From Cyanobacteria bacterium RI_101 (lineage in GTDB: Bacteria > Cyanobacteriota > Cyanobacteriia > Cyanobacteriales > Microcystaceae): DNA of 64,000 nt. How positions within the stretch are numbered: position 1 is the first letter of the stretch; each line of letters opens with the position of its first letter. The DNA lies in NCBI GenBank assembly GCA_016471375.1, contig WGLZ01000039.1:62001-126000 (forward strand). Reading direction: 5' to 3'. A program made the position numbers and the translations under genes. Under the pieces are notes generated by a model. The model had not been told where the DNA came from. It was given only the letters and a program-made list of their open reading frames with translations, and made no database searches. Shown here piece after piece: positions 8,962 through 19,732 of this stretch.

Positions 8962-10044
8962 ATGTTAGACACCATCATTATTTTGCTCTTTGTCTTTGCC
9001 CTCGGGGGGGTCGGCTTCGACCTGGTGGATCTTCTGCCCCCCCTCGTTCAGGAGCAAATTTCTAACATGGAAGCCCTACGATGGCTGGCGGCGGGTTTTA
9101 CCTCCATTATCGGTCTCGCCCTTGGACTGGTGGCTCAGACCACCTATCGGCGCTTGGAATCCCGGATTCGACAGACGCCCATCGAAGTGATTCTGACTCG
9201 GGCGGTGGGCTTGGTGATCGGCCTGTTGATCGCCAATTTAATGCTGGCGCCGATTTTTTTACTGCCCATTCCCCAGGAATTTTCTTTTCTCAAACCGACT
9301 ATCGCCATCCTCGGTAGCGTCATGTTTTCTTTTCTGGGTATTAGCTTGGCGGACGCCCACGGGCGCACCTTTTTACGGCTGATTAACCCCCACAGCATCG
9401 AGTCCATGCTGGTGGCGGAGGGCACTCTCCTGCCGGTGGCGCCGAAAATCCTCGACACCAGCGCCATTATCGACGGGCGCATTGAGCAATTGTTGGGCAC
9501 GGGTTTTATTGAGGGGCAAATGCTGGTGCCCCAATTCGTTTTGGCGGAACTCCAGCAACTGGCGGATCTAGGCAACGACCAAAAGCGCCAGCGGGGTCGC
9601 CGGGGTTTAGATATTTTGGGGCGAATTCAAAACGTTTTCCCGGAGCGCATTGTCATTCACTCCGCCGACTACGAGGAAATTCCCACGGTGGACGCCAAGT
9701 TGGTTCACCTCGCCCAGGAGATTAACGGCGTGCTGTTAACCAACGATTACAACCTCAGCAAAGTGGCCAATCTGCAAAAGGTGGCGATTTTAAACGTCAA
9801 CGATTTAGCCCAGGCCATTCGCCCTATTTACCTCCCCGGCGACACGTTAGAGCTGAAAATCATCAAACAGGGGAAAGAGCCGGCCCAGGGCATCGGCTAC
9901 CTCGACGACGGCACCATGGTGGTGGTGGACGACGGGCGGGAATACGTGGGGAATGAAGTGCGAGTCACTGTTACCTCGGCGCTCCAGACCTCCGCCGGGC
10001 GGATGATTTTCGCCCGTCCCCCCTCGGTTTTAGCCTCCTCCTAG
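8962..10044 (+). CDS. Membrane-anchored PIN and TRAM domain protein (YacL-like)
   Basis: A 360-residue protein. Residues 1-150 contain about four hydrophobic helices. The PIN nuclease-fold domain starts at about residue 163 (LDTSAIIDGRIEQ) and holds further acidic positions in VDAKLVHLA and LLTNDYNL. A C-terminal TRAM domain (about 280-345, DTLELKIIKQGKEPAQGIGYLDDG) follows. This is the YacL/PilT-N family, widespread in Gram-positives, cyanobacteria and plastids. Its physiological substrate is not established; an RNA-binding or RNase role is inferred from the domains. A GGAGG motif lies at 8942-8946, somewhat far from the ATG. Confidence 0.9.
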   Translation: MLDTIIILLFVFALGGVGFDLVDLLPPLVQEQISNMEALRWLAAGFTSIIGLALGLVAQTTYRRLESRIRQTPIEVILTRAVGLVIGLLIANLMLAPIFLLPIPQEFSFLKPTIAILGSVMFSFLGISLADAHGRTFLRLINPHSIESMLVAEGTLLPVAPKILDTSAIIDGRIEQLLGTGFIEGQMLVPQFVLAELQQLADLGNDQKRQRGRRGLDILGRIQNVFPERIVIHSADYEEIPTVDAKLVHLAQEINGVLLTNDYNLSKVANLQKVAILNVNDLAQAIRPIYLPGDTLELKIIKQGKEPAQGIGYLDDGTMVVVDDGREYVGNEVRVTVTSALQTSAGRMIFARPPSVLASS

Positions 10045-10105
10045 GTAGGGGATGTTCGGTAAACACTTTTGTTGTCTATGGGTTAATTGACTCCGAGAGG
10101 CCCTT

Positions 10106-12427
10106 CTAGGGTTTGAGTTTTTGTAAAAGCGGGGCGATGTCCGGGTCGTAAACGCGGAGGTAGTTCCAATAATTGCCAAAAACCGACTCCACATAGCCCT
10201 TGGTTTCCGCAAAGGGAATCTGCTCCACAAACCAGTCTGGATCCTGGCCCTCAAATCGAGACAGCCATTTGGAGACGTTGCCGGGGCCGGCGTTGTAACT
10301 CGCCACCGCTAGGGCGGAGTTATTTTTATAGGTCTCGTGGGTGTGGTCAAAGTACCAGGTGCCCATATTGACGTTATCTTCCGGATCGGTGAGGGAATAG
10401 TCCTTGAGGTCAATTTGCGGCGCGATCCACTCCGCCGTGCTGGGCATCACCTGCATTAATCCCGTAGCGCCGACGGGGGAGCGGATCTCTTTTTCAAAGC
10501 GGGACTCCTGCCGGATCAGTGCCGTCACCAGAAAAGGGTTCAAATTGCGTTTTTTTGACCACTCAAAGATCAATTCCTGGTAGGGGAAAGGAAAAAGCGC
10601 CTGCCAATACTCTGGGGTCTGGCGGAGCGCCTGCCAGGCCTGTTTTTGTTTCGGGTCGCTAGTATTGCGGAGGTTTAAAACCTGGTTAATCCCCTGGAGG
10701 TATTCCCCGGCTTGTAGTTTCAGCAGAGCCTCCGTAAATTTTTGCTCCACAGTCAACTCTTCTTGAGCGCCGGTTTCAGCGGCGAAAACGGCCCGGGCTT
10801 CCGGGTCTTGCCCCAGACGGTAGAGTTCTTTAAATAAATCGGAACCGGCGGGGGGAACGGGGCGCTCTGGGGGCAGGGTGACCGGGGGATTCAGCGCCCG
10901 CACGGAGTTAAAGTCCCCCACGGGCCAACCGAGGAGAACGGCGGAGCGCCAAGCGTAGTAGGACTGGGGATAGCGGGCGATGACGTTTTTAAAGGCCGCG
11001 GCGGCGTCCTCTAGGCGGTTTAACTGTTGCGCCCATTTGCCGATCCAAAAAATCGCCTTCGGCGCCGGATCGCTGTTGGGGTTTTGGTTGGCGATCTCCT
11101 CGGCCCACTTCCAGGCTTCCGTCACCTTGCCGGCCTTGGCCGCTTGACTAGCCCGGCGCCAGCGCAGTTGGGCGGCTTCTTCGGAATCGGAGTATTTCTC
11201 TAGCAGAGTTTGACGGGCCGCCGTCGCTCCGCTGGGGTCGCTTCTTTCTAAAAGCTTAGCCTTTTGGGCCAGCGCCTCCGGAGCCTGAACGGGAAAACGG
11301 GCGACGATTTGGTCGAGGTAGCCGACGGCCTCCGCCGGGGGAACAAGGGCGGCTAACCGTTTCAGCGCCAGCGCCGTTTCCTCCGTTTTAGGGTAGGTTT
11401 CGATTAACTTACGGTAATTGGCCATAGCTTCCGGTTTAAGCTGGGCCAACTGTTGGGAGCGGGCTAATCGGTAAAGATTTTGGGGATTGGTCGGCGCCTG
11501 GGCGTAGGCTTGGGCCGCCTGGGGGAACTCATTGGCGTTCCAAAAACCGTCGCCGATGGCGGTCCAGACCTCGGGAGTAAAATTAGCCGGGGGATTGGCT
11601 AAAAGCTTCTCCCGCAGGGGCGCCGAGCGGGGGTCTGTCGGCGCTTTGACTAAAATTTGCCCCATTAACTCCGAGGACTCGGGGTCTCGCTCCAGCTTTT
11701 GATGGAGAATATCCAGCGCCCGGGGATGCTGGGGGTGTTTGGCCAGGGCCTGCTCCCAATACTGGCTCTCGGTCTTGCCCAGAAGATTCAGCGCCTCTGC
11801 GGCGGCGGCAGAGTCTGGATATTTTTGAATTAATTCTTCCCAGGTTTCCTTAGCCCGAATGTTTTCATTGGAGAGTTCGTAACCCCGACCCCGTTTCAGT
11901 AAAATATAGGGCGCCATCGTTGGGTAATCGACTTCCAGATTTTCTAACCACCGCACCGCCGGGCCGCCTTCAAATTGTTTAAGCAGATCCGTCGCCAGTA
12001 AATATCTCGCCCGACTCCGCTCTAGGCTGGGTTGAGTCTGGTCGGCGATGGCTTTCAGTCGCTCCGCCCGCTCTTTGGCCGGAGTATTCACCAGCTTTAA
12101 CACCGCCGAGGGCTGATTTTGCTCCGCCTCATAGCGCCGATGTTGCTCTTGGGTCTGCCATTGCGTCCACCCTTGCCAGGCTAAGGGCGTTAACAGAGCG
12201 CCGCCCCCTAGCGCCAAGGCGACAACCAAAAACCACCGGGGCCATGACCGGCGCCGGGGTTTGGGTTCCGATTCCTCCGATTCTTCCGGCGCTGGCGGGG
12301 AGAGAAAGTCTTCCGCAACCGTCACCGGGGGAGTCGTTAACTGAGGGAGAGTCGGCAAACTGGGCTGGAGCGGCGCCGGCGACTCGGAAGTCTTAGCGTT
12401 GAGGAGATCGGGACGGTCTTGGCTCAT
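10106..12427 (-). CDS. Slt70-type soluble lytic transglycosylase with TPR region
   Basis: A 773-residue envelope enzyme that cleaves peptidoglycan with formation of anhydro-muropeptides. Residues about 57-85 form a signal anchor (RWFLVVALALGGGALLTPLA). Residues about 110-600 are helical TPR-like repeats (many AEALNLLGK and AAAFKNVIARYP units). The C-terminal SLT domain contains the catalytic Glu in ALIRQESRFE (near residue 638), GLMQVMPSTA and VASYNAGPGNVSKW. The start is ATG with a strong CTCCTCCTCC purine complement, giving GGAGG upstream on the coding strand. It lies downstream of atpC but a terminator separates them. Confidence 0.93.
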   Translation of the reverse strand: MSQDRPDLLNAKTSESPAPLQPSLPTLPQLTTPPVTVAEDFLSPPAPEESEESEPKPRRRSWPRWFLVVALALGGGALLTPLAWQGWTQWQTQEQHRRYEAEQNQPSAVLKLVNTPAKERAERLKAIADQTQPSLERSRARYLLATDLLKQFEGGPAVRWLENLEVDYPTMAPYILLKRGRGYELSNENIRAKETWEELIQKYPDSAAAAEALNLLGKTESQYWEQALAKHPQHPRALDILHQKLERDPESSELMGQILVKAPTDPRSAPLREKLLANPPANFTPEVWTAIGDGFWNANEFPQAAQAYAQAPTNPQNLYRLARSQQLAQLKPEAMANYRKLIETYPKTEETALALKRLAALVPPAEAVGYLDQIVARFPVQAPEALAQKAKLLERSDPSGATAARQTLLEKYSDSEEAAQLRWRRASQAAKAGKVTEAWKWAEEIANQNPNSDPAPKAIFWIGKWAQQLNRLEDAAAAFKNVIARYPQSYYAWRSAVLLGWPVGDFNSVRALNPPVTLPPERPVPPAGSDLFKELYRLGQDPEARAVFAAETGAQEELTVEQKFTEALLKLQAGEYLQGINQVLNLRNTSDPKQKQAWQALRQTPEYWQALFPFPYQELIFEWSKKRNLNPFLVTALIRQESRFEKEIRSPVGATGLMQVMPSTAEWIAPQIDLKDYSLTDPEDNVNMGTWYFDHTHETYKNNSALAVASYNAGPGNVSKWLSRFEGQDPDWFVEQIPFAETKGYVESVFGNYWNYLRVYDPDIAPLLQKLKP

Positions 12428-12538
12428 GCTGGAGGAGGAGAAGAAGGGCGAAAAGCTCTTAGGTCTAGACGCTAGGGAGATCCCAGGAGTGCCGGGAAAT
12501 CCAAGAATTCAGACGACAACGCCCAGATTTACTAGTAA

Positions 12539-12562
12539 TAAAAAACCTAGCCGGAGCTAGGA
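12539..12562 (-). terminator. Rho-independent terminator downstream of atpC
   Basis: On the minus strand CCTAGC, loop TCCG, GCTAGG is followed directly by a run of six T. The position, about 155 bp past the atpC stop, fits termination of the atpD-atpC transcript before the lytic transglycosylase gene. Confidence 0.75.
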
Positions 12563-12599
12563 GAAGAAATATAGCGGTATTCTTACGAATGAGGGACAG

Positions 12600-12663
12600 C
12601 CCTTCGGCTACGCTCAGGGCGCGAGGGCTGAGCGTAGCCGTGCCACACTGAGCTTGTCGAAGT
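12600..12663. repeat. Dispersed hairpin repeat (CTTCGGCTACGCTCAGGG family) plus CTTCGACAAGCTCAGT unit
   Basis: A perfect 13-bp inverted repeat CGGCTACGCTCAG (12605-12617) and CTGAGCGTAGCCG (12628-12640) has a 10-base loop. It is followed by ACTGAGCTTGTCGAAGT (12647-12663), whose 17 bases occur identically at 13398-13414 and, inverted, at 22517-22533. This is a mobile-looking intergenic repeat, not a gene. Confidence 0.8.
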
Positions 12664-12718
12664 GAAGCCAGTATCTCATCAATCTGCAAACCGTTATAGA
12701 ACCCGTTGCCGGGGAAAT

Positions 12719-13129
12719 TTAGACGGAAACGCCGGCGGCTTGCAAACGGGCCCGAGCCTTTTTCAGCGCCTGACCGGCTTGAATTTGCTTGGGCTTGTCG
12801 CCGCTCCGGTTAGCTTCTTCCAATTTGCTTTGAGCTTGGGCGTAGTCTTGACGGGCGGCGTCGGCGTTAATGGCGGAACCCAGTTCGGCGGAGTTCACCA
12901 GAACTTTGACTTCGTTGTTTTCCACCTCGGCGAAGCCCCCCATGATGGCGATATTTTGCCAATCCTTGCCGGGTCGCACCCGCATCACGCCGGTGTCCAG
13001 CGCCGTCAGAAGGGGAGCGTGGTTGCTGAGAATCCCGAGCTGACCGGTGGTGCTAGGGAGGATAACTTCCTGCGCTTGCTCGTCCCAAACCACTTTATCG
13101 GGCGTGATCACCCTTACCGTTAATGTCAT
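12719..13129 (-). CDS. atpC: ATP synthase F1 epsilon subunit
   Basis: The 136-residue protein starts [22 protein letters not shown] and has the epsilon beta-sandwich ([21 protein letters not shown]) and a C-terminal helical hairpin with [13 protein letters not shown] and [12 protein letters not shown]. It is part of the central rotor stalk on the thylakoid and cytoplasmic membranes and moderates ATP hydrolysis. In cyanobacteria it is co-transcribed with the beta subunit gene in a cluster separate from the other ATP synthase genes, which is the order seen here. An unusually wide gap (312 bp) with repeats separates the two. Confidence 0.97.
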   Translation of the reverse strand: MTLTVRVITPDKVVWDEQAQEVILPSTTGQLGILSNHAPLLTALDTGVMRVRPGKDWQNIAIMGGFAEVENNEVKVLVNSAELGSAINADAARQDYAQAQSKLEEANRSGDKPKQIQAGQALKKARARLQAAGVSV

Positions 13130-13441
13130 AGTGTCCTTAAAATTCTGGGGGTCAATGTTCCTAGACAGTTGGGAGAAAGATGAGTTAAAGAGGTGTTCAG
13201 GCGGAGAGGAGACGGGCTTCGACTACGCTCAGTCCTCGATGCTGTCCTTTAACCGAAAGAACGCCACTATTGAAAGATCTTCTCCGGTAGCCGTTTCTGA
13301 AAGGGGGCTTTCTCCCTCAACAAGCTTTTAATCCCCCTAAATCCCCCTTTGTAAGGGGGACTTTGAAGGTCAGTTCCCCCCCTTTCCAAGGCGCCGTACT
13401 GAGCTTGTCGAAGTAGGGGCTAGGGGGGGATCGCCTCTGAC
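13130..13441. other. Repeat-filled 312-bp gap between atpD and atpC
   Basis: The space between these co-directional genes is occupied by repeat material: CTTCGACTACGCTCAG at 13217-13232, a TCCCCCTT/AAGGGGGA hairpin with 3-base loop at 13342-13360, and a long block at 13373-13430 that recurs inverted near 22.5 kb. No gene is supported. The atpC Shine-Dalgarno region is left intact. Confidence 0.75.
13342..13430. repeat. GC-run hairpin repeat, copy 1
   Basis: An 8-bp stem hairpin (13342-13360) is followed by ACTTTGAAGGTCAGTTCCCCCC. The latter resembles 56023-56046 (ACTTTGAGGATAGTTCCCCCC). The segment from about 13373 to 13430 is nearly identical to the reverse complement of 22501-22557, including the GGCGCC-ACTGAGCTTGTCGAAGT core. 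Confidence 0.8.
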
Positions 13442-14926
<1,485 letters not shown>

Positions 14927-15128
14927 CTAGTATTAGTCCGGTGGAGGACTAATGTTAAAGTTTAGTCAAATTTGCCACCCCTTAGAGTAGCGCCTTTGGG
15001 GACGCTCAGGGCGGGGATCGAGAAGCGCCGCCGGGATGGGACGGCGCCGGGGGATAGCGGGATGTTGGGCGGCCCAGAGATCGCTAGTCTATACTGGGTT
15101 AGGGAATTCTGATTAAACGATTTTAGCT

Positions 15129-15386
15129 ATGGCGCAAGCTCAGGAACCGAACGACAAAAATCATGAACTGGAGCGACAATTAAGGAGTCTTAATCGGCGC
15201 GTGGAGCGTCTGGAAGATACTCAAGTAACGGCAAGAGAGCTAAACAGAGGTTTTGATCGGGTTTATGAAGAAATTGATCATCTTGAAGATAAAGTTGATC
15301 GGCTTCAATCAGACGTTGAAGGGTTTCGTGATGAAATGAATCAAAAATTAGATACGATTTTACGACATCTGACAGGCGTTAATTGA
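15129..15386 (+). CDS. Small coiled-coil protein, conserved hypothetical
   Basis: An 85-residue, charged, Cys-free protein with heptad-like spacing of hydrophobics through nearly its whole length (LERQLRSLNRRVERLED ... VDRLQSDVEGFRDEMNQKL), so it should form a coiled coil and probably oligomerise. There is no signal or membrane segment. Its coding is AT-richer than the flanking genes. It is divergent from atpD. Similar short coiled-coil proteins recur in cyanobacterial genomes, often as multicopy families; I cannot assign a role. Confidence 0.75.
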   Translation: MAQAQEPNDKNHELERQLRSLNRRVERLEDTQVTARELNRGFDRVYEEIDHLEDKVDRLQSDVEGFRDEMNQKLDTILRHLTGVN

Positions 15387-15467
15387 ACAGCGATCACTCT
15401 TTTTTATCAACCCAGTTTAAAGCTGGGAACGCTTAAGAATCCCAAAGAAATTTACTGGGGAGAAAAG

Positions 15468-16646
15468 CTAGACCGAGTCCCAATAGCGCCAAGCCGCGGC
15501 CGCTAGGGTAACGACGCCGGTGTAAATGGCCCGCTCGTCCGCCTCAAATTGGGGATGGTGAAGGGGGGGATTAGTCCGGTCTTGAAAGCCGACCCCCAGA
15601 CGAAACATGGCGCCGGGGGCGTGTTGAAGATACAGAGCGAAATCCTCGGCGCCGAGGGACGGTTCGGGAATAATTTCCACTCGCTCATTGCCCCAGGCCT
15701 CCCGACTGACTTCTTCCAATAATTTGGTCAATCGGGGATCGTTTTGCACCGAAGGCACTCCCCGACGGTAGTTGATCTCGTACTGAGCGCCGTAGGCGCC
15801 GCAGATGTGGGCCACAATCCCCTCGATCCACTGGGGCAGTCGGGCGTGGGTCTCCGGGTGGAGGGAGCGCACGGTGCCCGCTAGACGGGCCTGATCGGCG
15901 ATGACGTTCGGCGCTCGACCGCCGCTAATTTGACCAATGGTGAGCACAAGGGGACGGAGGGGGTTTTGGGTGCGGCTGATGGCCTGCTGGAGCGCCGTAA
16001 TCACTTGGGCCGCGATCCAAATGGCGTCCACCGCTTCGTGGGGGCGAGCGCCGTGACCCGATTCCCCCTGGATAAAAATTTCCAAATCGTCGGCGGCGGC
16101 GGTCAAGGCGCCGTAGCGAATCCCCACCGTTTCCGCCGGGATGGAGGGAAAAACATGGACGCCCAGAACGGCGCCGACGTCTCCCATGACGCCGTCTTGA
16201 ATCATCCAACTGGCGCCCTGGGCGATTTCCTCCGCCGGTTGAAAAAGGAAACGAATTTTGCCCGCGGGGGGTTGGGGCAGTTGCGAGAGCACCATCGCCG
16301 TCCCCAAGCCTAGGGTGGTATGAATATCGTGGCCGCAAGCGTGCATCACCCCCGGATGGCGGGAGGCGAAATCCAAGGGCGCTTTTTCCGTGATGGGCAA
16401 AGCGTCCATATCGGTGCGAATGGCCAACAAACCGGACTTGTCGTTCTGACCGTCCAAATCGGCTAGAACTCCCGTTTTGCCCACCGATTCCCGCACGCGC
16501 AACCCGCAGGAAGACAACACCCCCGCCACATAGGCCGCGGTTTGATACTCCTGACCGCTTAATTCTGGGTGAGCGTGGAGATGGCGCCGAATTTCAATTA
16601 ACCGGGGAGTCAGGGTTTGGGCAAGGGCTTTAATTTCGGCGAGCAT
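15468..16646 (-). CDS. M20 family metallo-amidohydrolase (IAA-amino acid/hippurate hydrolase type)
   Basis: A 392-residue cytosolic M20D peptidase. Metal-site motifs are visible: RRHLHAHPELSGQE at the N terminus, HACGHDIHTTLGLG, FQPAEEIAQGA and the C-terminal EPSLGAEDFALYLQ. A dimerisation domain is inserted at about residues 180-290. Family members release amino acids from N-acyl conjugates; the natural substrate in cyanobacteria is unclear. It lies downstream of glcE on the same strand with a 112-bp gap, so co-transcription is uncertain. Confidence 0.92.
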   Translation of the reverse strand: MLAEIKALAQTLTPRLIEIRRHLHAHPELSGQEYQTAAYVAGVLSSCGLRVRESVGKTGVLADLDGQNDKSGLLAIRTDMDALPITEKAPLDFASRHPGVMHACGHDIHTTLGLGTAMVLSQLPQPPAGKIRFLFQPAEEIAQGASWMIQDGVMGDVGAVLGVHVFPSIPAETVGIRYGALTAAADDLEIFIQGESGHGARPHEAVDAIWIAAQVITALQQAISRTQNPLRPLVLTIGQISGGRAPNVIADQARLAGTVRSLHPETHARLPQWIEGIVAHICGAYGAQYEINYRRGVPSVQNDPRLTKLLEEVSREAWGNERVEIIPEPSLGAEDFALYLQHAPGAMFRLGVGFQDRTNPPLHHPQFEADERAIYTGVVTLAAAAWRYWDSV

Positions 16647-16758
16647 TGAGTTAGGCGCGAAGGAGAATGATTTTTTTGATTCTGACTCAAAAAAACGGTT
16701 TAGAGGGCGACGCCGGCAGACGGCTTTCCGCGAGTTAATCGCCGGAGATCGCCAAATT

Positions 16759-17973
16759 TCAAGGATTCAGGCTCCCCAGACGCCCCGGATTAAAAATTCC
16801 CAGGGGATCGAACTGGCGCTTGAGACGCCCCATCAGCGCCGCGGCGTTACCGGTATAACCCCAGGGTTCCACCCGAGTTTTTAAATCTTCAGCGCCGTCT
16901 AGGAGCGTGAGAAAGCCCCCGGACGCCTCCGCGGAACGGCGAAGTTGGAGTAATTCCGGGGGGGAGGTTGTCGCTAACCGCAGGCGCCCCAAACCGGAGC
17001 CGAGGTGAATTTGTCCCCAATGACCAAAGTTTTCCAAATAGCGAACCGCCCCATTGACGGCGACCCCCGCCTTACACAGCGCCCCTTGGGCGTCCAAGGG
17101 CGCCGAAAAACCGTTATTGAGTCGGCTCCAGAGGGCTTGTTCCGCCTCGTCTTCCCAAACTTGGCAGGACAAAGATAACGTCCGGCTCCAGGCCCGTAGT
17201 AATTCCCCCTGAGCCGCGACGCTTTCCGGGACGGATTGGAACCGGGCCAACAATCCCAGCCCTTCCCCGCCCCATAGATCCGTCAAAGTCGCCGGCGCGA
17301 GTAGATCCAAAGCGGCGGGAGAGAGTCCCGAGGCCAGAACCTGAGGGATTAAGGTTTCCAGAGCCTTGGCGCCGCCCCAGACCAGCAGGGTTAGAGACCG
17401 GGGCGGCTGGGGATAGAGCCGTAGCGTCAGTTGGGTGATGACCCCTAGGGTGCCGTAGGCGCCGGTAAAGAGCTTCATCAGGTCGTAACCCGCCACATTT
17501 TTCACCACCTTGCTTCCCGCCTTGGCCACTTGCCCGTCCCAGCGAGCGAAGGAGAAACCGAGGACCAAATCCCGAACGCCGCCGTAACGGTGACGCCAAC
17601 TGCCCGCGTCGGCGGTGGCCATAACGCCTCCGAGGGTGGCTTGGTCGGGATAAAGGGGATCGAGGGGAAGAAATTGCCGGGCCGGCGCTAGAAAAGCCTG
17701 TAAGTCCGCCAGTTTCATCCCAGCGCCGACGGTAATCGTCAAATCCGACCGAGCGTAGTCTAAGACTTGGTTCAATTTACCGGTTCCCAGGGCCAGATCG
17801 GCGGCAGTCCCCGGACTGCCCCACCGCGATTTAGAGCCGCTTCCCCAGATCCGGATCCGGCGCTGATGTTGGGCGCAATCCGCCGCGACTTCGGCTAATT
17901 CTTCCTCGGAACTGGGTAAATACAATCCAGGGGCGTTACTCATTGCCGCGCTCGGCGACCAGCTATCCGTCAT
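16759..17973 (-). CDS. glcE: FAD-binding oxidoreductase, glycolate oxidase GlcE-type subunit
   Basis: The 404-residue protein has an FAD_binding_4 (PCMH) fold with SGSKSRWGSPG, DLTITVGAGMKLADLQAFL, YPDQATLGGVMATADAGSWRHRYGG and GSKVVKNVAGYDLMKLFTGAYGTLG, followed by the GlcE-type C-terminal domain ending in QFDPLGIFNPGRL. In bacteria GlcD, GlcE and GlcF form glycolate dehydrogenase, which handles the photorespiratory product glycolate. No glcD or glcF is adjacent, as is usual in cyanobacteria. The family is sure; the complex membership is inferred. Confidence 0.88.
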   Translation of the reverse strand: MTDSWSPSAAMSNAPGLYLPSSEEELAEVAADCAQHQRRIRIWGSGSKSRWGSPGTAADLALGTGKLNQVLDYARSDLTITVGAGMKLADLQAFLAPARQFLPLDPLYPDQATLGGVMATADAGSWRHRYGGVRDLVLGFSFARWDGQVAKAGSKVVKNVAGYDLMKLFTGAYGTLGVITQLTLRLYPQPPRSLTLLVWGGAKALETLIPQVLASGLSPAALDLLAPATLTDLWGGEGLGLLARFQSVPESVAAQGELLRAWSRTLSLSCQVWEDEAEQALWSRLNNGFSAPLDAQGALCKAGVAVNGAVRYLENFGHWGQIHLGSGLGRLRLATTSPPELLQLRRSAEASGGFLTLLDGAEDLKTRVEPWGYTGNAAALMGRLKRQFDPLGIFNPGRLGSLNP

Positions 17974-18405
17974 CGTCTGCCTAGGGTTTTTCCCATTCAG
18001 TCTAGCAATTTCCCGCGCGAGCGCTCAAAGACTCCGGGGTCTGGGAGCGAGGGGCGTTCTCTGACTCGCACCGAAGGCAAGAGGACGGGCCTAAGGAGAG
18101 AGGACGTCTCTATGCTATGCTGTTGGCGAGACAACGCCTATTATTGTTAACGAGTCGGTTATTGTCTCCCCATGACGACTTTTGTCTGATAAGCCTCTGA
18201 TTTACGGCATGGCGTCCCCCAATAAGCGTCTCTGTCGCTTCCCTGACAATAAAAATCAGACGCGAATTTTGAGTCAAGGGGGGTTGGGCGTTGGCTCGCT
18301 ATAAAACGCTCCCGCCCGGCCTCGCGCTAGAACCAGCGCCCGACAAGAGAAATACCCCGGGGCTACCCCATTCCGTCCCTTCTGGCTCAGGCGCCTCCTC
18401 GACCC
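17974..18405. other. 432-bp intergenic gap, no gene seen
   Basis: This is the spacer between the divergent glcE and pentapeptide genes. I see no convincing open frame, tRNA, repeat of the families found elsewhere, or clean promoter hexamers. It presumably holds both promoters. Confidence 0.6.
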
Positions 18406-19497
18406 ATGGCTGAAACGCGACTTCTGGAAATATATAACCCGCACCCTCAGGCTTTACTTCTGGATTTAGAGGTTTCTCCCCCAGAGGAAAGCGGCGAGGA
18501 AGGATTTCCTTTACTGTTGAGCCTCAGCGCTCAGGAAGGAAAATTGTCTCTCCTGGAGGGTAGCCTTAAATTTGGCCTGAAAACGGGGCGAATCAGTCTA
18601 AGTCTTCAGCGCGGGCGCTTTCAGCCCCAGGGGGCGGAGTTGGCGGTTCAGCCCCAAGGAACCGAGGGGGCGTGGCTTTATCCCCTTCCTCAGGATCTGA
18701 GGCTCTGGAAGGGTTTTTTTCGGCGCTGGCGTCTCGGTTCTATCGCGCCCCAGCCCTTGCCCGCGCAGGCCGCCGTCAGTTTTCGCGTCAATCCCGAAGA
18801 ACTCTCCATTCTCGACGGCCAACATCTCTGGCGCCCGGATCTAAGCCCTAATCAGTTGGCTGTGGTCGAGCGCCTTCTGGCCCATTTCCTTTGGCGTCAT
18901 AGTTTGCCAGATCCTCTGAGCGGGGTTCAAGTGGCGGTGGGAGACCTGCCGCTCTGGCAAGACGCGTTCAGCGCCCCTCTCCCGACGCCGAGTTTAGCCG
19001 CCTTGACTCAACTGCGACAGAGCATCGACGCCGTCAGCCAATCCGACCAAACGGATTTACCGACCCTAGCGGCGCTGGCCAATCTAGACTACCGGCGGGA
19101 CTGCGCCGGGGGGCGCTTCCTCGGCGCCGATTTGGCCGGGATTGAATGGCAGGAAAGCGTTCTGCGACACGGTAACTTTCGGGGGGCGCTGTTAACCGAC
19201 GCGGACTTGAGCGGCGCCGATCTGCGCTATTCCCTCCTCAGCGGCGCGGATTTAAGCGGCGCCTATTTGGAAGGAGCCAACCTCCAGAGCGCCAATTTCC
19301 AGAAAAGCAGTCTGGCGTTGGCCAATCTCATCGGCGCCGACCTCCGGGGCGCCAATTTAGTCGGAGCGGCGCTCCAACAGGCTAACCTCAGCGGCGCTCG
19401 GGTCGAGGGGGCCCGACTGGGGGAAAATTCCGGTTTGACCGCGGAGGCGGCCCAAAATTTGCGGGAGCGCGGCGCCGTTTGGACGACGGAGAGTTAG
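18406..19497 (+). CDS. Pentapeptide-repeat protein with unassigned N-terminal domain
   Basis: A 363-residue soluble protein. Residues 1-200 form a domain I do not recognise, with many beta-like stretches (LLLDLEVSPPEE, VSFRVNPEELSILDG) and acidic character. Residues about 235-350 carry a run of A(D/N)LxG pentapeptide repeats (ADLSGADLRYSLLSGADLSG and continuing), which build a right-handed quadrilateral beta helix. Pentapeptide proteins are numerous in cyanobacteria and mostly of unknown role. It reads in the same direction as the small 19559 gene, 61 bp upstream of it. Confidence 0.9.
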   Translation: MAETRLLEIYNPHPQALLLDLEVSPPEESGEEGFPLLLSLSAQEGKLSLLEGSLKFGLKTGRISLSLQRGRFQPQGAELAVQPQGTEGAWLYPLPQDLRLWKGFFRRWRLGSIAPQPLPAQAAVSFRVNPEELSILDGQHLWRPDLSPNQLAVVERLLAHFLWRHSLPDPLSGVQVAVGDLPLWQDAFSAPLPTPSLAALTQLRQSIDAVSQSDQTDLPTLAALANLDYRRDCAGGRFLGADLAGIEWQESVLRHGNFRGALLTDADLSGADLRYSLLSGADLSGAYLEGANLQSANFQKSSLALANLIGADLRGANLVGAALQQANLSGARVEGARLGENSGLTAEAAQNLRERGAVWTTES

Positions 19498-19558
19498 GCT
19501 CCCAGCCGCCCGGAGGGATGGTAAGATCGGGGACTAACTCCTAAACTTAGCGTTTTCC

Positions 19559-19732
19559 ATGACCACCCATTTTATTACCGCCGAAATTCCCCTGCAGGAA
19601 ACGCCGAAGGCGCTTCAGGACGCTGTCGCCGAGGTCTTAAACCAAGAAGGAGAACCCCTGCGTTGGGCCATCGCGGAACTGGATTTGGAGAAACAAACGG
19701 CGACCTTAGAAGCGGTGGTCACCCGAGTCTAG
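19559..19732 (+). CDS. Small conserved-looking protein upstream of DUF3326
   Basis: A 57-residue frame MTTHFITAEIPLQETPKALQ ... EPLRWAIAELDLEKQTATLE ending VVTRV. It is acidic, soluble and without Cys. Its TAG stop at 19730-19732 is followed with zero spacing by the ATG of the DUF3326 gene, so the two are almost certainly translationally coupled. Coding character (codon choice rich in GGC and GCC) matches the neighbours. I know of no function. Confidence 0.72.
   Translation: MTTHFITAEIPLQETPKALQDAVAEVLNQEGEPLRWAIAELDLEKQTATLEAVVTRV

Noticed and set aside
8610-8968. Two opposing frames of 61-71 residues between ycf39 and the PIN gene
   Set aside because: Both read through the MITE-like element and have no coding-like composition.
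12465-12689. Minus-strand 74-residue open frame downstream of atpC
   Set aside because: It runs through the terminator and the CTTCGGCTACGCTCAGG repeat; no ribosome site and no recognisable protein.
13047-13331. 94-residue plus-strand frame across the atpC start
   Set aside because: It is antisense to atpC and then enters repeat DNA; looks like a shadow.
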